A DNA stretch of 64,000 nt, taken from assembly GCF_000152905.1 (NCBI RefSeq), contig NZ_AAMY01000005.1, forward strand, positions 96,265-160,264, in the 5' to 3' direction. A model generated the notes under the pieces. It had not been told where the DNA came from. It made no database searches and worked only from the letters and a program-made list of their open reading frames with translations. Both the position numbers and the translations under genes were made by a program. This DNA is from Nitrobacter sp. Nb-311A (GTDB lineage Bacteria; Pseudomonadota; Alphaproteobacteria; Rhizobiales; Xanthobacteraceae). Shown piece after piece: positions 52,721 to 63,944 of the stretch. The first letter of the stretch is position 1, and each line of letters opens with the position of its first letter.

Positions 52721-53604
52721 ACGCCATAGCGTGGCGACTGAAGGCAGCCGCCTTCGTCTTCTGGCGTGCTCAATCACGAGCTTTCGGAGACATTAGAGCC
52801 TTTCGCTTCTGATTGGATCAGAAGCGGGGCTTTATGATTTTAGGCGTTCTTACTCTATTCGCCTGGTTATCGCGCGGAAGCCTGGCTTCAGCGTTTTCGA
52901 AGGGCGAGCAGCGTTGCTAGGAATTCCGGTAGTCAACGCCTGTTATCGAGCGTTGCCCCATGCCCTGCATGGCAAGCGCGACGCCGGATCGCGTGCAGTC
53001 AGAGATTATCTCCGTATCGAGCGCGTACGGCCCGCGGGTACCTGGCTTATTGCGCGCCCGTTCCCGGCTTGGGCGATTTGCTGAATCCAAGGCTGCCCGC
53101 GCCAGAACCGGCCTCTTCAAGTCCTGTCAGCCGTTATCCTGATCTGCGACACGCGCAGGGGTTCGCGTGAAGTGGCGGACCAAGCCTCCGTCGGAGGATT
53201 CGCAGAAGCGGCTCCTCGGAATTTCCAATCCGTGCAGGCGACATCAAACTTGTTCGCGGCTTGCGGCTTGGAAAGGCTTTGCTCCAGGCAATCGCGATTG
53301 TTCCCGGCATCGAACCGCTGCGTCGCGGAGCGCGTTCGTCTTGGGCCCGCTAGGGACAGCCGCCTTGAAAATGGCGTGGCTCCAAGCGCGGGCGACCCGG
53401 CATGGCCAACCAGGGCCTCAAGACAAGACGAGGCGTTGTACGCCCGCAGCCGCGTCGGAACAGGGCGCACCTGCTTCTTCGTTTGCGGTCTGCGCCCCAC
53501 GATGAATCGAGGCGATCGATCGTCTTCATGATCCTGAATCGGCGGACCCAGAATCATTACGACGACATCCGTGCGCGTTCTCTCATCGTGACAGCTGGCC
53601 TCCC
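52721..53604. other. Longest gene-free stretch
   Basis: These 884 bases hold a dispersed repeat (52794-52912) and then no convincing gene. Open frames on both strands at 53117-53557 have mosaic composition and no ribosome site. It may be decayed coding DNA, but no parent gene could be named. Confidence 0.45.
52794..52912 (-). repeat. Dispersed intergenic repeat, decayed copy with hairpin
   Basis: Begins with AGAGCCTTTCGCTTCTGATT, where CGCTTCTGAT (52804) and ATCAGAAGCG form a perfect stem with TGG loop, and ends with CTTCAGCGTTTTCGAAGGGC, a diverged reverse core. The copy at 47060 also carries GGAAGCGGGGCTCTATCATT at its end. Confidence 0.6.
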
Positions 53605-54648
53605 TTAAGCGATGCAGCTCTCGAATCCTTCGGCGATCATCTGTTCCGGCAGATTACGGCCGATAAAAACGATGCGGCTTTGCCGCTTTTCGTCAGCCTT
53701 CCAGGGCCGTTGATGGTCGCCGTCGAGAATCATATGCACGCCCTGGAACACGAAGCGCCGATCCTCATCTTTGAAGGAAAGAATGCCCTTACTACGCAAG
53801 ATATTCGGGCCTTCCTTCTGAACGAGATCCTCGACCCACGGGAAAAATTTGTCTGCGTCGAGCGGCTTGTCGGTTTTCAGCGAGATCGATTGCATCTCCT
53901 CGTCGTGGTAGTGCTTGAGCTTGCCATGATCGTCAGCGTGCTTGTGGTCATGGTCGTGATCATGATCATGATGATGATGGCCATGATCGTGATCATGGTC
54001 TTTGCCTTCGAGGAAGCTGGGCTCGATATCAAGAATGCGGTCGAGATCGAAGGCGTTGCGTTCCAGAATCTCGTTGAGCGCGATCTGCGCTCGCTGAGTC
54101 CTGTGCAACTTCGCGTAAGGATTGATACCGCGAATGCGCGCCTCGATTTCGCTGAGTTCGTCGGATGAGACCAGATCGGTCTTGTTGATCAGGATCACGT
54201 CGGCGAAGGCGATCTGGTTCTTGGCTTCCGGAGCGTCCTTCAGCCTGTCATTGAGCCACTTGGCATCGGTGACAGTGACGACCGCGTCGAGTTTGGTTTT
54301 CTTCCCGACATTCTCGTCAACGAAAAAGGTCTGCGCCACCGGCGCCGGATCGGCGAGTCCCGTGGTCTCGACGATAATGGCGTCGAATTTGCCATTTCGC
54401 TTCATGAGGTCGGCCAGGATGCGCATGAGGTCGCCGCGCACGGTGCAGCAGATGCAACCGTTGTTCATCTCGAACACTTCTTCGTCAGCGCCGACGACGA
54501 GGTCGTTATCGATGCCGATTTCTCCGAATTCGTTGACGATGACGGCGTATTTTCTTCCGTGCTCCTCCGAAAGGATCCGGTTGAGCAATGTGGTCTTGCC
54601 GGCGCCAAGATAGCCGGTCAGCACGGTGACCGGGATTTTTTCAGTCAT
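53605..54648 (-). CDS. CobW/G3E-family metal-insertion GTPase with His-rich loop
   Basis: A 347-residue G3E GTPase. Walker A LTGYLGAGKTTLLNRILSEE, the metal-binding GCICCTVRGDL (C-x-C-C), Walker B IIVETTGLADP and the NKTD guanine motif ILINKTDLV are seen, as is a C-terminal CobW domain (GILSFKDEDRRFVFQGVHMI). A loop around residues 215-245 is extremely His/Asp-rich (DHDHDHGHHHHDHDHDHDHK), which suggests Zn or Ni/Co storage. Such proteins deliver metal to target enzymes and are often Zur-regulated. GGAGG precedes the ATG. Confidence 0.92.
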   Translation of the reverse strand: MTEKIPVTVLTGYLGAGKTTLLNRILSEEHGRKYAVIVNEFGEIGIDNDLVVGADEEVFEMNNGCICCTVRGDLMRILADLMKRNGKFDAIIVETTGLADPAPVAQTFFVDENVGKKTKLDAVVTVTDAKWLNDRLKDAPEAKNQIAFADVILINKTDLVSSDELSEIEARIRGINPYAKLHRTQRAQIALNEILERNAFDLDRILDIEPSFLEGKDHDHDHGHHHHDHDHDHDHKHADDHGKLKHYHDEEMQSISLKTDKPLDADKFFPWVEDLVQKEGPNILRSKGILSFKDEDRRFVFQGVHMILDGDHQRPWKADEKRQSRIVFIGRNLPEQMIAEGFESCIA

Positions 54649-54667
54649 TTTGTTCCTCCGCTGGTCC

Positions 54668-54679
54668 GCCTATATAGGC
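54668..54679. promoter_or_regulatory. Perfect palindrome upstream of cobW-type gene
   Basis: GCCTATATAGGC, a 12-base perfect palindrome, lies 20 bases before the start of the GTPase gene. It does not match the usual Zur box closely, so its binder is unknown. Confidence 0.35.
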
Positions 54680-54879
54680 ATCCAGCCTCTTTGCATCAAT
54701 CATCACGAGGGGACCGCTTCCTCGGCGTCGATTTTGGCGGCCGTCGCCTATTTCGAGCGCCGACGTTGATCCTGCGCGGCTGCCGGATTTCACGCTCCTC
54801 CACCCATCAGGACGTCACAGTTTCCTGGTGGGATCCACCGGGCTGCTCCCTTCGCCCCGCGGATTTCGGCTCGTTGGCT

Positions 54880-55152
54880 CTATTTACGATCGGCCTCCTG
54901 CTTCGCCGCATTCGGCTGCGTATCGTCGGGTTCGCGCGTGAGTAGTCCGGCGCCTATCAGCCCGGCAATAAAGATATCCGGGCTAACCGTTGAAACGTGA
55001 ATACCCTCCTGGAACATACGATCCGCCACCGCTTCCATGTATTGCCGGTCGCTGAGGTTTTGTTCGTTCCAACTCGACTCGCGCAGGCGGCGGATTGCAT
55101 CGAACGACGTTTCGGCTTCGATCAGCAGCCCCTGATTGGTGCGGTATCGCAT
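54880..55152 (-). CDS. Hypothetical protein
   Basis: A 90-residue soluble protein: MRYRTNQGLLIEAETSFDAI, RRLRESSWNEQNLSDRQYME, AVADRMFQEGIHVSTVSPDI, ending in acidic REPDDTQPNAAKQEADRK. It looks like a genuine helical protein, but no family was recognised. It stands on the minus strand about 230 bases beyond the start of the cobW-type gene. Confidence 0.65.
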   Translation of the reverse strand: MRYRTNQGLLIEAETSFDAIRRLRESSWNEQNLSDRQYMEAVADRMFQEGIHVSTVSPDIFIAGLIGAGLLTREPDDTQPNAAKQEADRK

Positions 55153-55613
55153 CGGCCATCCTCTCCTTAAGACGGGTGTTCTGTGGTTCCGACGTCAGCC
55201 TAAATCACAGGCGAGCACGGCTTGTCCATGAGGACGGCCGACGCGTTGGCGCGGACATGTCTCGAAATAGCGCCGGCTTTCCTTGCTGCCAAGTCGGGCG
55301 CGTTGACCTGCCGCGTACCGGAGATCGGCGTTGGGAGGCTATTTCTTCTCAGCTGTCGAGAAAAATCTGGGACATTGCGATGCCTTACGGAGCCTCATTC
55401 GGACCGGTCTCGCAATCCAACGACAATATCGTAAACGTCCGACATGCCCTTGTGTCCGCTTATGGCTGATCCAACCAAAAACGCCAAATCAGCTGTCAGG
55501 GCAAGAATAAATAAATGATCGCGAACTGCCCTGGCGCTGCATTTTCAGGCTTCTGCAATTCAGCTATCGCTTGCTCGCAAGGGATGGGAGGGCGCACGCT
55601 CTCCCGGATGGAC
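55153..55613. other. Gene-free stretch
   Basis: No convincing gene or repeat was seen in these 461 bases. Open frames at 55222-55469 lack ribosome sites and have shadow-like composition. Confidence 0.4.
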
Positions 55614-55838
55614 TCAGTCGGCGAGCACAACCATCTCGCCGTCGATGACCTGATATTCAGCAATAAGTTCCGGCGTGGCTTCCGAATCGACCTTGACCTC
55701 TGCGTCAGGGAGGGTTTCCTTGACCGCGCGGACAGCCGCGTCCTTGTCGGCGATGGCTACGAGGATGAATTCTCGACGGAGTGCTCCGCTGGCGCCCCTG
55801 CCGGGCCTCACGGTGCTGATTTTCCAACCTTTGATCAT
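55614..55838 (-). CDS. Small hypothetical protein
   Basis: A 74-residue protein: MIKGWKISTVRPGRGASGAL, RREFILVAIADKDAAVRAVK, ETLPDAEVKVDSEATPELIA, then EYQVIDGEMVVLAD. The alternating beta and helix pattern resembles a small ferredoxin-like fold. No family was named. Minus strand, no operon partner. Confidence 0.65.
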   Translation of the reverse strand: MIKGWKISTVRPGRGASGALRREFILVAIADKDAAVRAVKETLPDAEVKVDSEATPELIAEYQVIDGEMVVLAD

Positions 55839-56096
55839 AACTTAGTATGACATGGATTCGCGCCCGCGTACATATCCGGTCGGGCTCATTTCCGCGCGCC
55901 CTTATAGCCTGCAACTGCGATCTGGCGGATCATGGCGTCCCGGCTTGTTGCATCGGGCCCTCTCGTGGGAGGCGGCGGACGCGGGAGCGGGTCGGGCGGC
56001 ATGGCGCGGTCAAGGTTGGTCCACGCCGGCGCGCTAGCCATTGAACCCGACGTTCTGCGATTGTAAACGTGCAGCCTTCATTCAAGAGGTCATCTG

Positions 56097-57365
56097 ATGC
56101 CGGAAACCGCGCTGAGCGTATTCGTCGATGTATTGAACCGGCCCGTCCATTTCCCGAAGCTTGACCCGGCCGGCTCTCTCTTCATCGCCGAGCCGCCGGT
56201 CCCGTTCGTGCCGCCGAGATTCGAAACGGACGAGGGCGATCAGGTGGCCCTGGAGAAGGAGATCATCTTCATCGAGGCATCTGCGGCGGCCGGCAAGAGC
56301 ACCTTGGCGAGGCAACTCTCGGCCACGCTCAGGATTCCGATCCTCGACTTGGCCAAGGTGCCTGTCTCCGCCGGATCGCTCCGTGCCCTGTTGGCCGATC
56401 TGGAGGCTGCCGACAAGAGCGATCCGATAGCGGCATTTCACGAGGCGCGGATTCCCGTCATTGTCGACGCGCTCGATGAGGGGAGACTACTGTCGAACGA
56501 GGCCGGGATCGAGCAGTTCCTCGGATCAAGTGTCGAACTATTGCAGAGCGACCGACGTGTTATCTCGAGGCCCAAACTGGTTCTGCTGGGACGGTTCGAG
56601 TCGATCGAACTGGCGCGGCAGCAACTTGAACGCGCCGCGCCTGGAATTAAGCACGTCACGGCCAACGTCGAGTTCTATGACAAGGAGGGCGCTCGGCAAC
56701 TTATCCACGCTTACGCCAGGACGGCCGCCAGGCCAGGCTCGCACTATCTCAGCCACCCGGATCTTGCCGAGGATTTCATAACGACGTTCTTTGATGCCAT
56801 CGAAGCTGCGCTCGGCTTGTCGGCGGGCGAACTGTGGCAGGACGGAAGAGGCAAGGTATTCGCGGGCTACGCACCACTGCTTGCGGCGGTGGGGTCCATC
56901 TTGGCTGTGATCGATGATTTCACGACCGTCGCCAGAAACCTCAAAGCAAACCGCGGGCGCGAAGCATGGGGAGTCGTCGAGGCGGTCCTGTACGAGGTGC
57001 TGTGCCGCGAACAGGACAAGTTGCGGGATCGGATGAGCGATCAATGCGACTCCGCGTTGCCGAATGCCGTTTATGATGTAGAGGAGCAACTGGCGCTTCT
57101 TGCGCAATATATCGAATCCAAGCCGCTCGAGGGCGCCGGCCGCGTCAGGCTTTCGCCCTCCGACATGGGACGATACAGAGCGATGGTCCAAACCTATCTG
57201 CCGCATCACCCCTTCTTGCGAAGGCACGAATTCGGAGATGCGGTGCTCGGTGCCAACGCGGTGTCGCGCGCTGTCTATCACGGAGGGACGATTTCCCGGG
57301 AGCGACTCATTAGCCTGTCGCGGCAATGGCGACAGTCGGCTCCAACACGAAGACAGTCGCGTTGA
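56097..57365 (+). CDS. STAND/NACHT-like P-loop NTPase, possibly truncated
   Basis: A 422-residue protein. The P-loop EASAAAGKSTLARQL (61-75) has Ala in place of the first Gly, and the Walker B VIVDALDEGRL (121-131) has the DALDE form typical of NACHT/STAND ATPases. Later are a winged-helix-like stretch (LPHHPFLRRHEFGDAVLGAN) and no recognisable repeat or effector domain. STAND proteins are usually much longer, with C-terminal sensors, so the end may be lost: the last 25 residues are basic and unlike the rest. AAGAGG precedes the ATG at seven bases. Related proteins act in phage sensing; that role here is inference. Confidence 0.65.
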   Translation: MPETALSVFVDVLNRPVHFPKLDPAGSLFIAEPPVPFVPPRFETDEGDQVALEKEIIFIEASAAAGKSTLARQLSATLRIPILDLAKVPVSAGSLRALLADLEAADKSDPIAAFHEARIPVIVDALDEGRLLSNEAGIEQFLGSSVELLQSDRRVISRPKLVLLGRFESIELARQQLERAAPGIKHVTANVEFYDKEGARQLIHAYARTAARPGSHYLSHPDLAEDFITTFFDAIEAALGLSAGELWQDGRGKVFAGYAPLLAAVGSILAVIDDFTTVARNLKANRGREAWGVVEAVLYEVLCREQDKLRDRMSDQCDSALPNAVYDVEEQLALLAQYIESKPLEGAGRVRLSPSDMGRYRAMVQTYLPHHPFLRRHEFGDAVLGANAVSRAVYHGGTISRERLISLSRQWRQSAPTRRQSR

Positions 57366-57434
57366 TCGCGTGCGCCATGAGTACGAATCCGCCGGTCGCT
57401 GCCGTGCGGTGTTCTCATGACAAAGTTGGCGCGC

Positions 57435-57887
57435 TTACGGTGTTAATCGGCCCGTCGCGACCATCCACCATCGCGGCGCCCGGAGTTCGGTGACGGCGTC
57501 AAATGCGTCATAGGGTTTGATATCGAGCACGGGAGTGCCGTCGTAGGCGTCCAGAGCTTTGACGGTCAGAATGTTGTTGTCCCGCTTGAGTAACTCGACG
57601 ACAGCCAGTCCGATCGGATTGGGTCGTTCCGGGCCGCGGGCGCAGAATACACCCACTTCCGGCAGGTCGGCGCGATGCCGCGGATGTGTGGTGAGTGGGA
57701 CAGGCTTGCCGACGATCTGATCCATCCAGAACAGGACGATCAGGTGCGACCATTCCTCAAGACCGGTCAGGGCCGGCGCAAGGTCTTCACGTACGATGAT
57801 TTCCGCGATGATGTCGCGGCGGGATATTCGCACCTCGTTTGTGAAACGGCTGCGCACGGTAGCTATGGATCGCATACAAATCGTCAT
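57435..57887 (-). CDS. trmO: tRNA N6-threonylcarbamoyladenosine methyltransferase TrmO
   Basis: A 150-residue protein with the TrmO/YaeB core: GLEEWSHLIVLFWMDQIVGK, the family signature TTHPRHRADLPEVGVFCARG, PERPNPIGLAVVELLKRDNN, and LDAYDGTPVLDIKPYDAFD. TrmO uses SAM to methylate t6A37 in tRNA(Thr). The C-terminal extra domain of E. coli TrmO is missing, so it is a short form. The start is uncertain by four codons (ATG at 57887 or 57875). Confidence 0.88.
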   Translation of the reverse strand: MTICMRSIATVRSRFTNEVRISRRDIIAEIIVREDLAPALTGLEEWSHLIVLFWMDQIVGKPVPLTTHPRHRADLPEVGVFCARGPERPNPIGLAVVELLKRDNNILTVKALDAYDGTPVLDIKPYDAFDAVTELRAPRWWMVATGRLTP

Positions 57888-58458
57888 GTGGGGCTACCAG
57901 GGAAAATGATCGAACCAAACTGTTATTCGGCGAGAGGTGTTGGCGGTTCAGGGCTTGATGGGCGGCGCCCTTACATTGCTTCAAGATCGAGCGTCACAAC
58001 AAGAGACAAGAGCGGCAGGACAAGAGATGTCATGGAGCATCCGCATCCTCGCAGTTCGTCGAAGCTTGCGGAAGAGCGTTATGCTCTGATCAGGTTGCAA
58101 GAGAGGGCGCCGCGTTTGCGCTTCAATAAATGTTTCAGTAACGCCGCCGCCGCTTGCATCGTCGATGACCAGAATTCAGCACATGGTCAAGAAAGAGTAA
58201 GAGAATTACGGTCGCAAATCGTATGATCGAGACCGCGTATCGACGTAAAAACCTCGATGAGACGTTTGATCCTGCCGCAAAGATGCAATCAATTCTTACG
58301 ATGGAACGCTTCCGTTGTTCCCGCATAGCAGCATGAACGGCGCTTGCATCTTAAAATATACTCCTTTAAGAAAACGGCCGGTACGTAACGCGCTTGTTGG
58401 GCCCGTATCAAAGGCCGTCAGGTGCTGGTGCGGGTTTATGACAAGGAGCGCGAGCGGC
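57888..58458. other. Leader region of the cytochrome oxidase operon
   Basis: These 571 bases between trmO and coxB should hold the cox promoter. No gene is convincing: short frames at 57675-58226 lack protein character. No clear consensus element was identified by eye. Confidence 0.45.
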
Positions 58459-61046
<2,588 letters not shown>

Positions 61047-61106
61047 GTCAATGTGAATGTGCGCGGCGCGCGTGACGCGCCGCGCACCCAACAAGCGGGT
61101 TGTGTC

Positions 61107-62045
61107 GTGTCGGTTGTCGATCAAAAAGCCGTTGAACTGCCGCCCCGGATCTCGGAGGCGAGTGTCGCCGATTACTTCGCGCTGCTGAAGCCACGGGTGA
61201 TGTCGCTCGTGATCTTCACCGCGCTGGTCGGGCTGATGATCGCGCCGGGCCATGTTCACCCGGTGCTGGGATTCATCTCGATCCTCTGCATCGCGGTCGG
61301 AGCCGGCGCTTCCGGCGCGCTGAACATGGCGCTGGAAGGCGATATCGACGTGCTGATGTCGCGGACGGCCAACCGGCCGATCCCGCGCGGCCGCATCACC
61401 CGCGGCGAGGCGATGGGGTTCGGCCTCACGCTGTCGTTCTTCTCGGTGATGACGCTCGGCGCCCTGGTCAACTGGTATGCGGGAGGGCTGCTCGCCTTCA
61501 CGATCTTCTTTTACGTTGTGATCTATACGATGGGACTGAAGCGGCGGACCGCGCAGAACATCGTGATCGGCGGCGCCGCCGGCGCGCTGCCGCCGGTGGT
61601 GGCGTGGGCGGCGGCGACGGGATCGCTGTCGATGGAGCCGCTGCTTCTGTTCTTGATCATCTTCTTCTGGACGCCGCCGCATTTTTGGGCGCTTGCGCTG
61701 TTCCGTTCCGACGATTACGCGCGCGCCGGGGTGCCGATGCTGCCGGTGGTCGCCGGTCCGGACGCGACGCGGCTGCAGATCCTGCTCTACACCATCGTGC
61801 TGGTGGCGATCGCCGCCGCGCCCTGGCCGTTGGGCTACTTCGATTGGGTTTATGGCGTCACCTCGCTGATCCTGGGCGCCGGCATGCTGGTGCTCGCGAT
61901 CCAGGTCTATCGCCATCGCACCGGAAGCCAGGCGCTGCGCGCCACGCGGCGGCTGTTCGCCTTTTCGATCCTCTATCTGTTCGCGCTGTTTGCCGTTCTG
62001 CTGCTCGATGTGGTTGCGAAGGCCCTCGCGCCGTTGATCTGGTAG
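61107..62045 (+). CDS. ctaB: Protohaem IX farnesyltransferase (haem O synthase)
   Basis: A 312-residue membrane prenyltransferase of the UbiA family that makes haem O for the oxidase. The first Asp-rich motif is seen in [20 protein letters not shown] (D-x-D-x-x-M-x-R-T), the second around [17 protein letters not shown]. About nine helices. The GTG at 61107 gives [20 protein letters not shown], the usual start; a GTG at 61053 is possible but adds an unrelated stretch. Lies 60 bases after coxA. Confidence 0.95.
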   Translation: MSVVDQKAVELPPRISEASVADYFALLKPRVMSLVIFTALVGLMIAPGHVHPVLGFISILCIAVGAGASGALNMALEGDIDVLMSRTANRPIPRGRITRGEAMGFGLTLSFFSVMTLGALVNWYAGGLLAFTIFFYVVIYTMGLKRRTAQNIVIGGAAGALPPVVAWAAATGSLSMEPLLLFLIIFFWTPPHFWALALFRSDDYARAGVPMLPVVAGPDATRLQILLYTIVLVAIAAAPWPLGYFDWVYGVTSLILGAGMLVLAIQVYRHRTGSQALRATRRLFAFSILYLFALFAVLLLDVVAKALAPLIW

Positions 62046-62060
62046 AGGGCGTATGGTCCG

Positions 62061-62231
62061 ATGGACAGCGAAAACAAGCCGGACGGAGACGGAATCGTTC
62101 TCACCGAGGCCCAGAAGAAGCGGCGGCGCGAGCGGTCGATCGCGATCGCCTGGGCGCTTGGGGTCCTGGTCCTGCTGTTTTTCGCGGTCACCTTCATCAA
62201 GGGGCCGGGCGTTCTCGTCCGTCCGATGTGA
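62061..62231 (+). CDS. coxF: CoxF-like small oxidase-operon membrane protein
   Basis: A 56-residue protein too short for many gene finders: MDSENKPDGDGIVLTEAQKK, RRRERSIAIAWALGVLVLLF, then FAVTFIKGPGVLVRPM. One helix with a basic cytoplasmic start. Small proteins of this kind between ctaB and ctaG are called CoxF in Bradyrhizobium and relatives; their role is undefined. It lies 15 bases after ctaB and six before ctaG. Confidence 0.88.
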   Translation: MDSENKPDGDGIVLTEAQKKRRRERSIAIAWALGVLVLLFFAVTFIKGPGVLVRPM

Positions 62232-62237
62232 TTTGAG

Positions 62238-62888
62238 ATGACGGACGCGCCGCACCATCCGCAGCAACCCGCCACCGCAGCCCCGGCGCCGCCGAAGGCT
62301 GCGCCGCGCGTCGGCCGCGACGTGAAGATCGGCGCCGCCTGCGGCCTGCTGGTCGCGCTGATGGTCGGCGCCGCCTATGCGGCGGTGCCGTTTTACAACT
62401 GGTTCTGCCGCGTCACCGGCTTCAACGGAACGACGCAGGTGGCGGCGACGGCGCCGCGGGCCGCGCCGCTGGCGCGAACGGTGGCGGTGCGCTTCGACTC
62501 CAACGTCTCCGGCGGGCTGCCCTGGAAGTTCGAGCCGGAACAGACCGAGATAAAGGTCCGGATCGGCGAGGTCACCACCGTGCATTACGCCATCACCAAC
62601 GAGTCGGCGGCGACCACGATGGGACAGGCGGCCTATAACGTCACGCCGCTGACGGTCGGATCCTATTTCACCAAGATCAACTGCTTCTGTTTCACCGAGC
62701 AAACCCTGGCGCCCGGTGAGAAGCGGGAGATGGACGTCGTCTTCTATGTCGATCAGGCCTTCGCCGCCGACAGCGAGAACGACGGCGTCAACACCATCAC
62801 CCTGTCCTACACCTTCTTTCCGGTGAAGAATGCCACGCCCAAGCCGGTGGCGGCAAACGAGCCGGACAGGTCAGGGGGAAGCATCTGA
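62238..62888 (+). CDS. ctaG: Cytochrome c oxidase assembly protein CtaG/Cox11
   Basis: A 216-residue copper chaperone that loads Cu-B of subunit I. One N-terminal helix ([20 protein letters not shown]) is followed by the Cox11 beta domain with [36 protein letters not shown], and the copper-binding [12 protein letters not shown] (C-x-C). The Pro-rich N-terminus (residues 1-25) is loose. Six bases after coxF. Confidence 0.95.
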   Translation: MTDAPHHPQQPATAAPAPPKAAPRVGRDVKIGAACGLLVALMVGAAYAAVPFYNWFCRVTGFNGTTQVAATAPRAAPLARTVAVRFDSNVSGGLPWKFEPEQTEIKVRIGEVTTVHYAITNESAATTMGQAAYNVTPLTVGSYFTKINCFCFTEQTLAPGEKREMDVVFYVDQAFAADSENDGVNTITLSYTFFPVKNATPKPVAANEPDRSGGSI

Positions 62889-62982
62889 CCTTCGAGGGCC
62901 GACGCGTTTCGTTACCGCGCGTCTTGTTTTGAGATCAATAGGTGCCCAATACCGCCGGCACCGCTAAGGGAGAGAGACCGCA

Positions 62983-63837
62983 ATGGCTACGGCGCAAGTC
63001 AAGCACGATTACCACCTGGTCGACCCGAGTCCGTGGCCGATCGTAGGCGCGACCGCGGCTTTCATCATGGCCGTCGGCGCGATCCTGTGGATGCATCATA
63101 TGACCGCGGCCGCGCCGATCATTTTCGGCATCGGCGTGGTCGGCGTGCTCTACACCATGGCGAGCTGGTGGGCGGATGTGATCCGCGAAGCCGAGCATAA
63201 GGGCGATCACACCCGCGTGGTGCAGATCAGCCACCGCTACGGCATGATCCTGTTCATCACCTCCGAGGTGATGTTCTTCGTCGCCTGGTTCTGGGCCTTC
63301 TTCAACTCCGCGCTGTTCCCGGGCGATCCCGTGCATGTGACGCGCGAGGCGCTGTTCGGCGGCGTCTGGCCGCCCAAGGGCATCCAGACCTTCGATCCCT
63401 GGCACCTGCCGCTGCTCAACACCCTGATCCTGCTGACCTCGGGCACCACCGTGACCTGGGCCCACCATGCCCTGCTCAATGGCGACCGCAAGGGGCTGAA
63501 GTGGGGGTTGATCCTGACCATCGCGCTCGGCGCCATCTTCACCTGCGTGCAGGCCTATGAGTATCATCACGCCGCCTTCAGCTTCGCCGGCAACGTCTAC
63601 GGCGCCACCTTCTTCATGGCGACCGGATTCCACGGCTTCCACGTGCTGGTCGGCACCATCTTCCTGATCGTCTGCCTGTTCCGCGCCAATGCCGGACACT
63701 TCACGCCCTCCCAGCACCTCGGCTTCGAGTTCGCCGCCTGGTACTGGCATTTCGTCGACGTGGTGTGGCTGTTCCTGTTCGTCTGCATCTATGTCTGGGG
63801 CAACGGCGCCGCGGCCATGGCGCACGCCGCGCACTGA
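62983..63837 (+). CDS. coxC: Cytochrome c oxidase aa3, subunit III
   Basis: A 284-residue seven-helix subunit with the family motifs [40 protein letters not shown] containing the conserved Glu, and [20 protein letters not shown] at the C-terminus. It stabilises proton uptake into subunit I. AGGGAGAGA lies before the ATG. A terminator follows 33 bases after the stop, so the core oxidase message may end here. Confidence 0.97.
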   Translation: MATAQVKHDYHLVDPSPWPIVGATAAFIMAVGAILWMHHMTAAAPIIFGIGVVGVLYTMASWWADVIREAEHKGDHTRVVQISHRYGMILFITSEVMFFVAWFWAFFNSALFPGDPVHVTREALFGGVWPPKGIQTFDPWHLPLLNTLILLTSGTTVTWAHHALLNGDRKGLKWGLILTIALGAIFTCVQAYEYHHAAFSFAGNVYGATFFMATGFHGFHVLVGTIFLIVCLFRANAGHFTPSQHLGFEFAAWYWHFVDVVWLFLFVCIYVWGNGAAAMAHAAH

Positions 63838-63869
63838 CCGGGACCCGCACGATCAACACCATCACCAAC

Positions 63870-63900
63870 AAGGGCGGCCGCCGGGCCGCCCTTTCTCTTT
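63870..63900 (+). terminator. Terminator after coxC
   Basis: AAGGGCGGCC (63870-63879) pairs perfectly with GGCCGCCCTT (63884-63893) around a GCCG loop, followed by a pyrimidine-rich TCTCTTT. It is a good rho-independent terminator. Confidence 0.85.
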
Positions 63901-63936
63901 CGGACAACGTCTCTTTCGGACAACGTCTCTTTCGGA
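63894..63936 (+). repeat. 16-base tandem repeat after coxC
   Basis: TCTCTTTCGGACAACG occurs at 63894-63909 and 63910-63925, followed by a partial third unit TCTCTTTCGGA to 63936. The first unit overlaps the tail of the terminator. The repeat ends just before the DUF983-like start, so it may carry its ribosome site (CGGAGAA). Confidence 0.8.
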
Positions 63937-63944
63937 GAATACCA

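Noticed and set aside
53117..53557. A 146-codon minus-strand frame in the 884-base gap
   Set aside because: No ribosome site, low-complexity Arg/Ser/Ala composition, and plus-strand frames over the same bases look equally good.
53940..54000. CAT/GATCAT-rich stretch as a microsatellite or operator array
   Set aside because: It is the coding sequence of the His/Asp-rich loop of the CobW-type GTPase and stays in frame.
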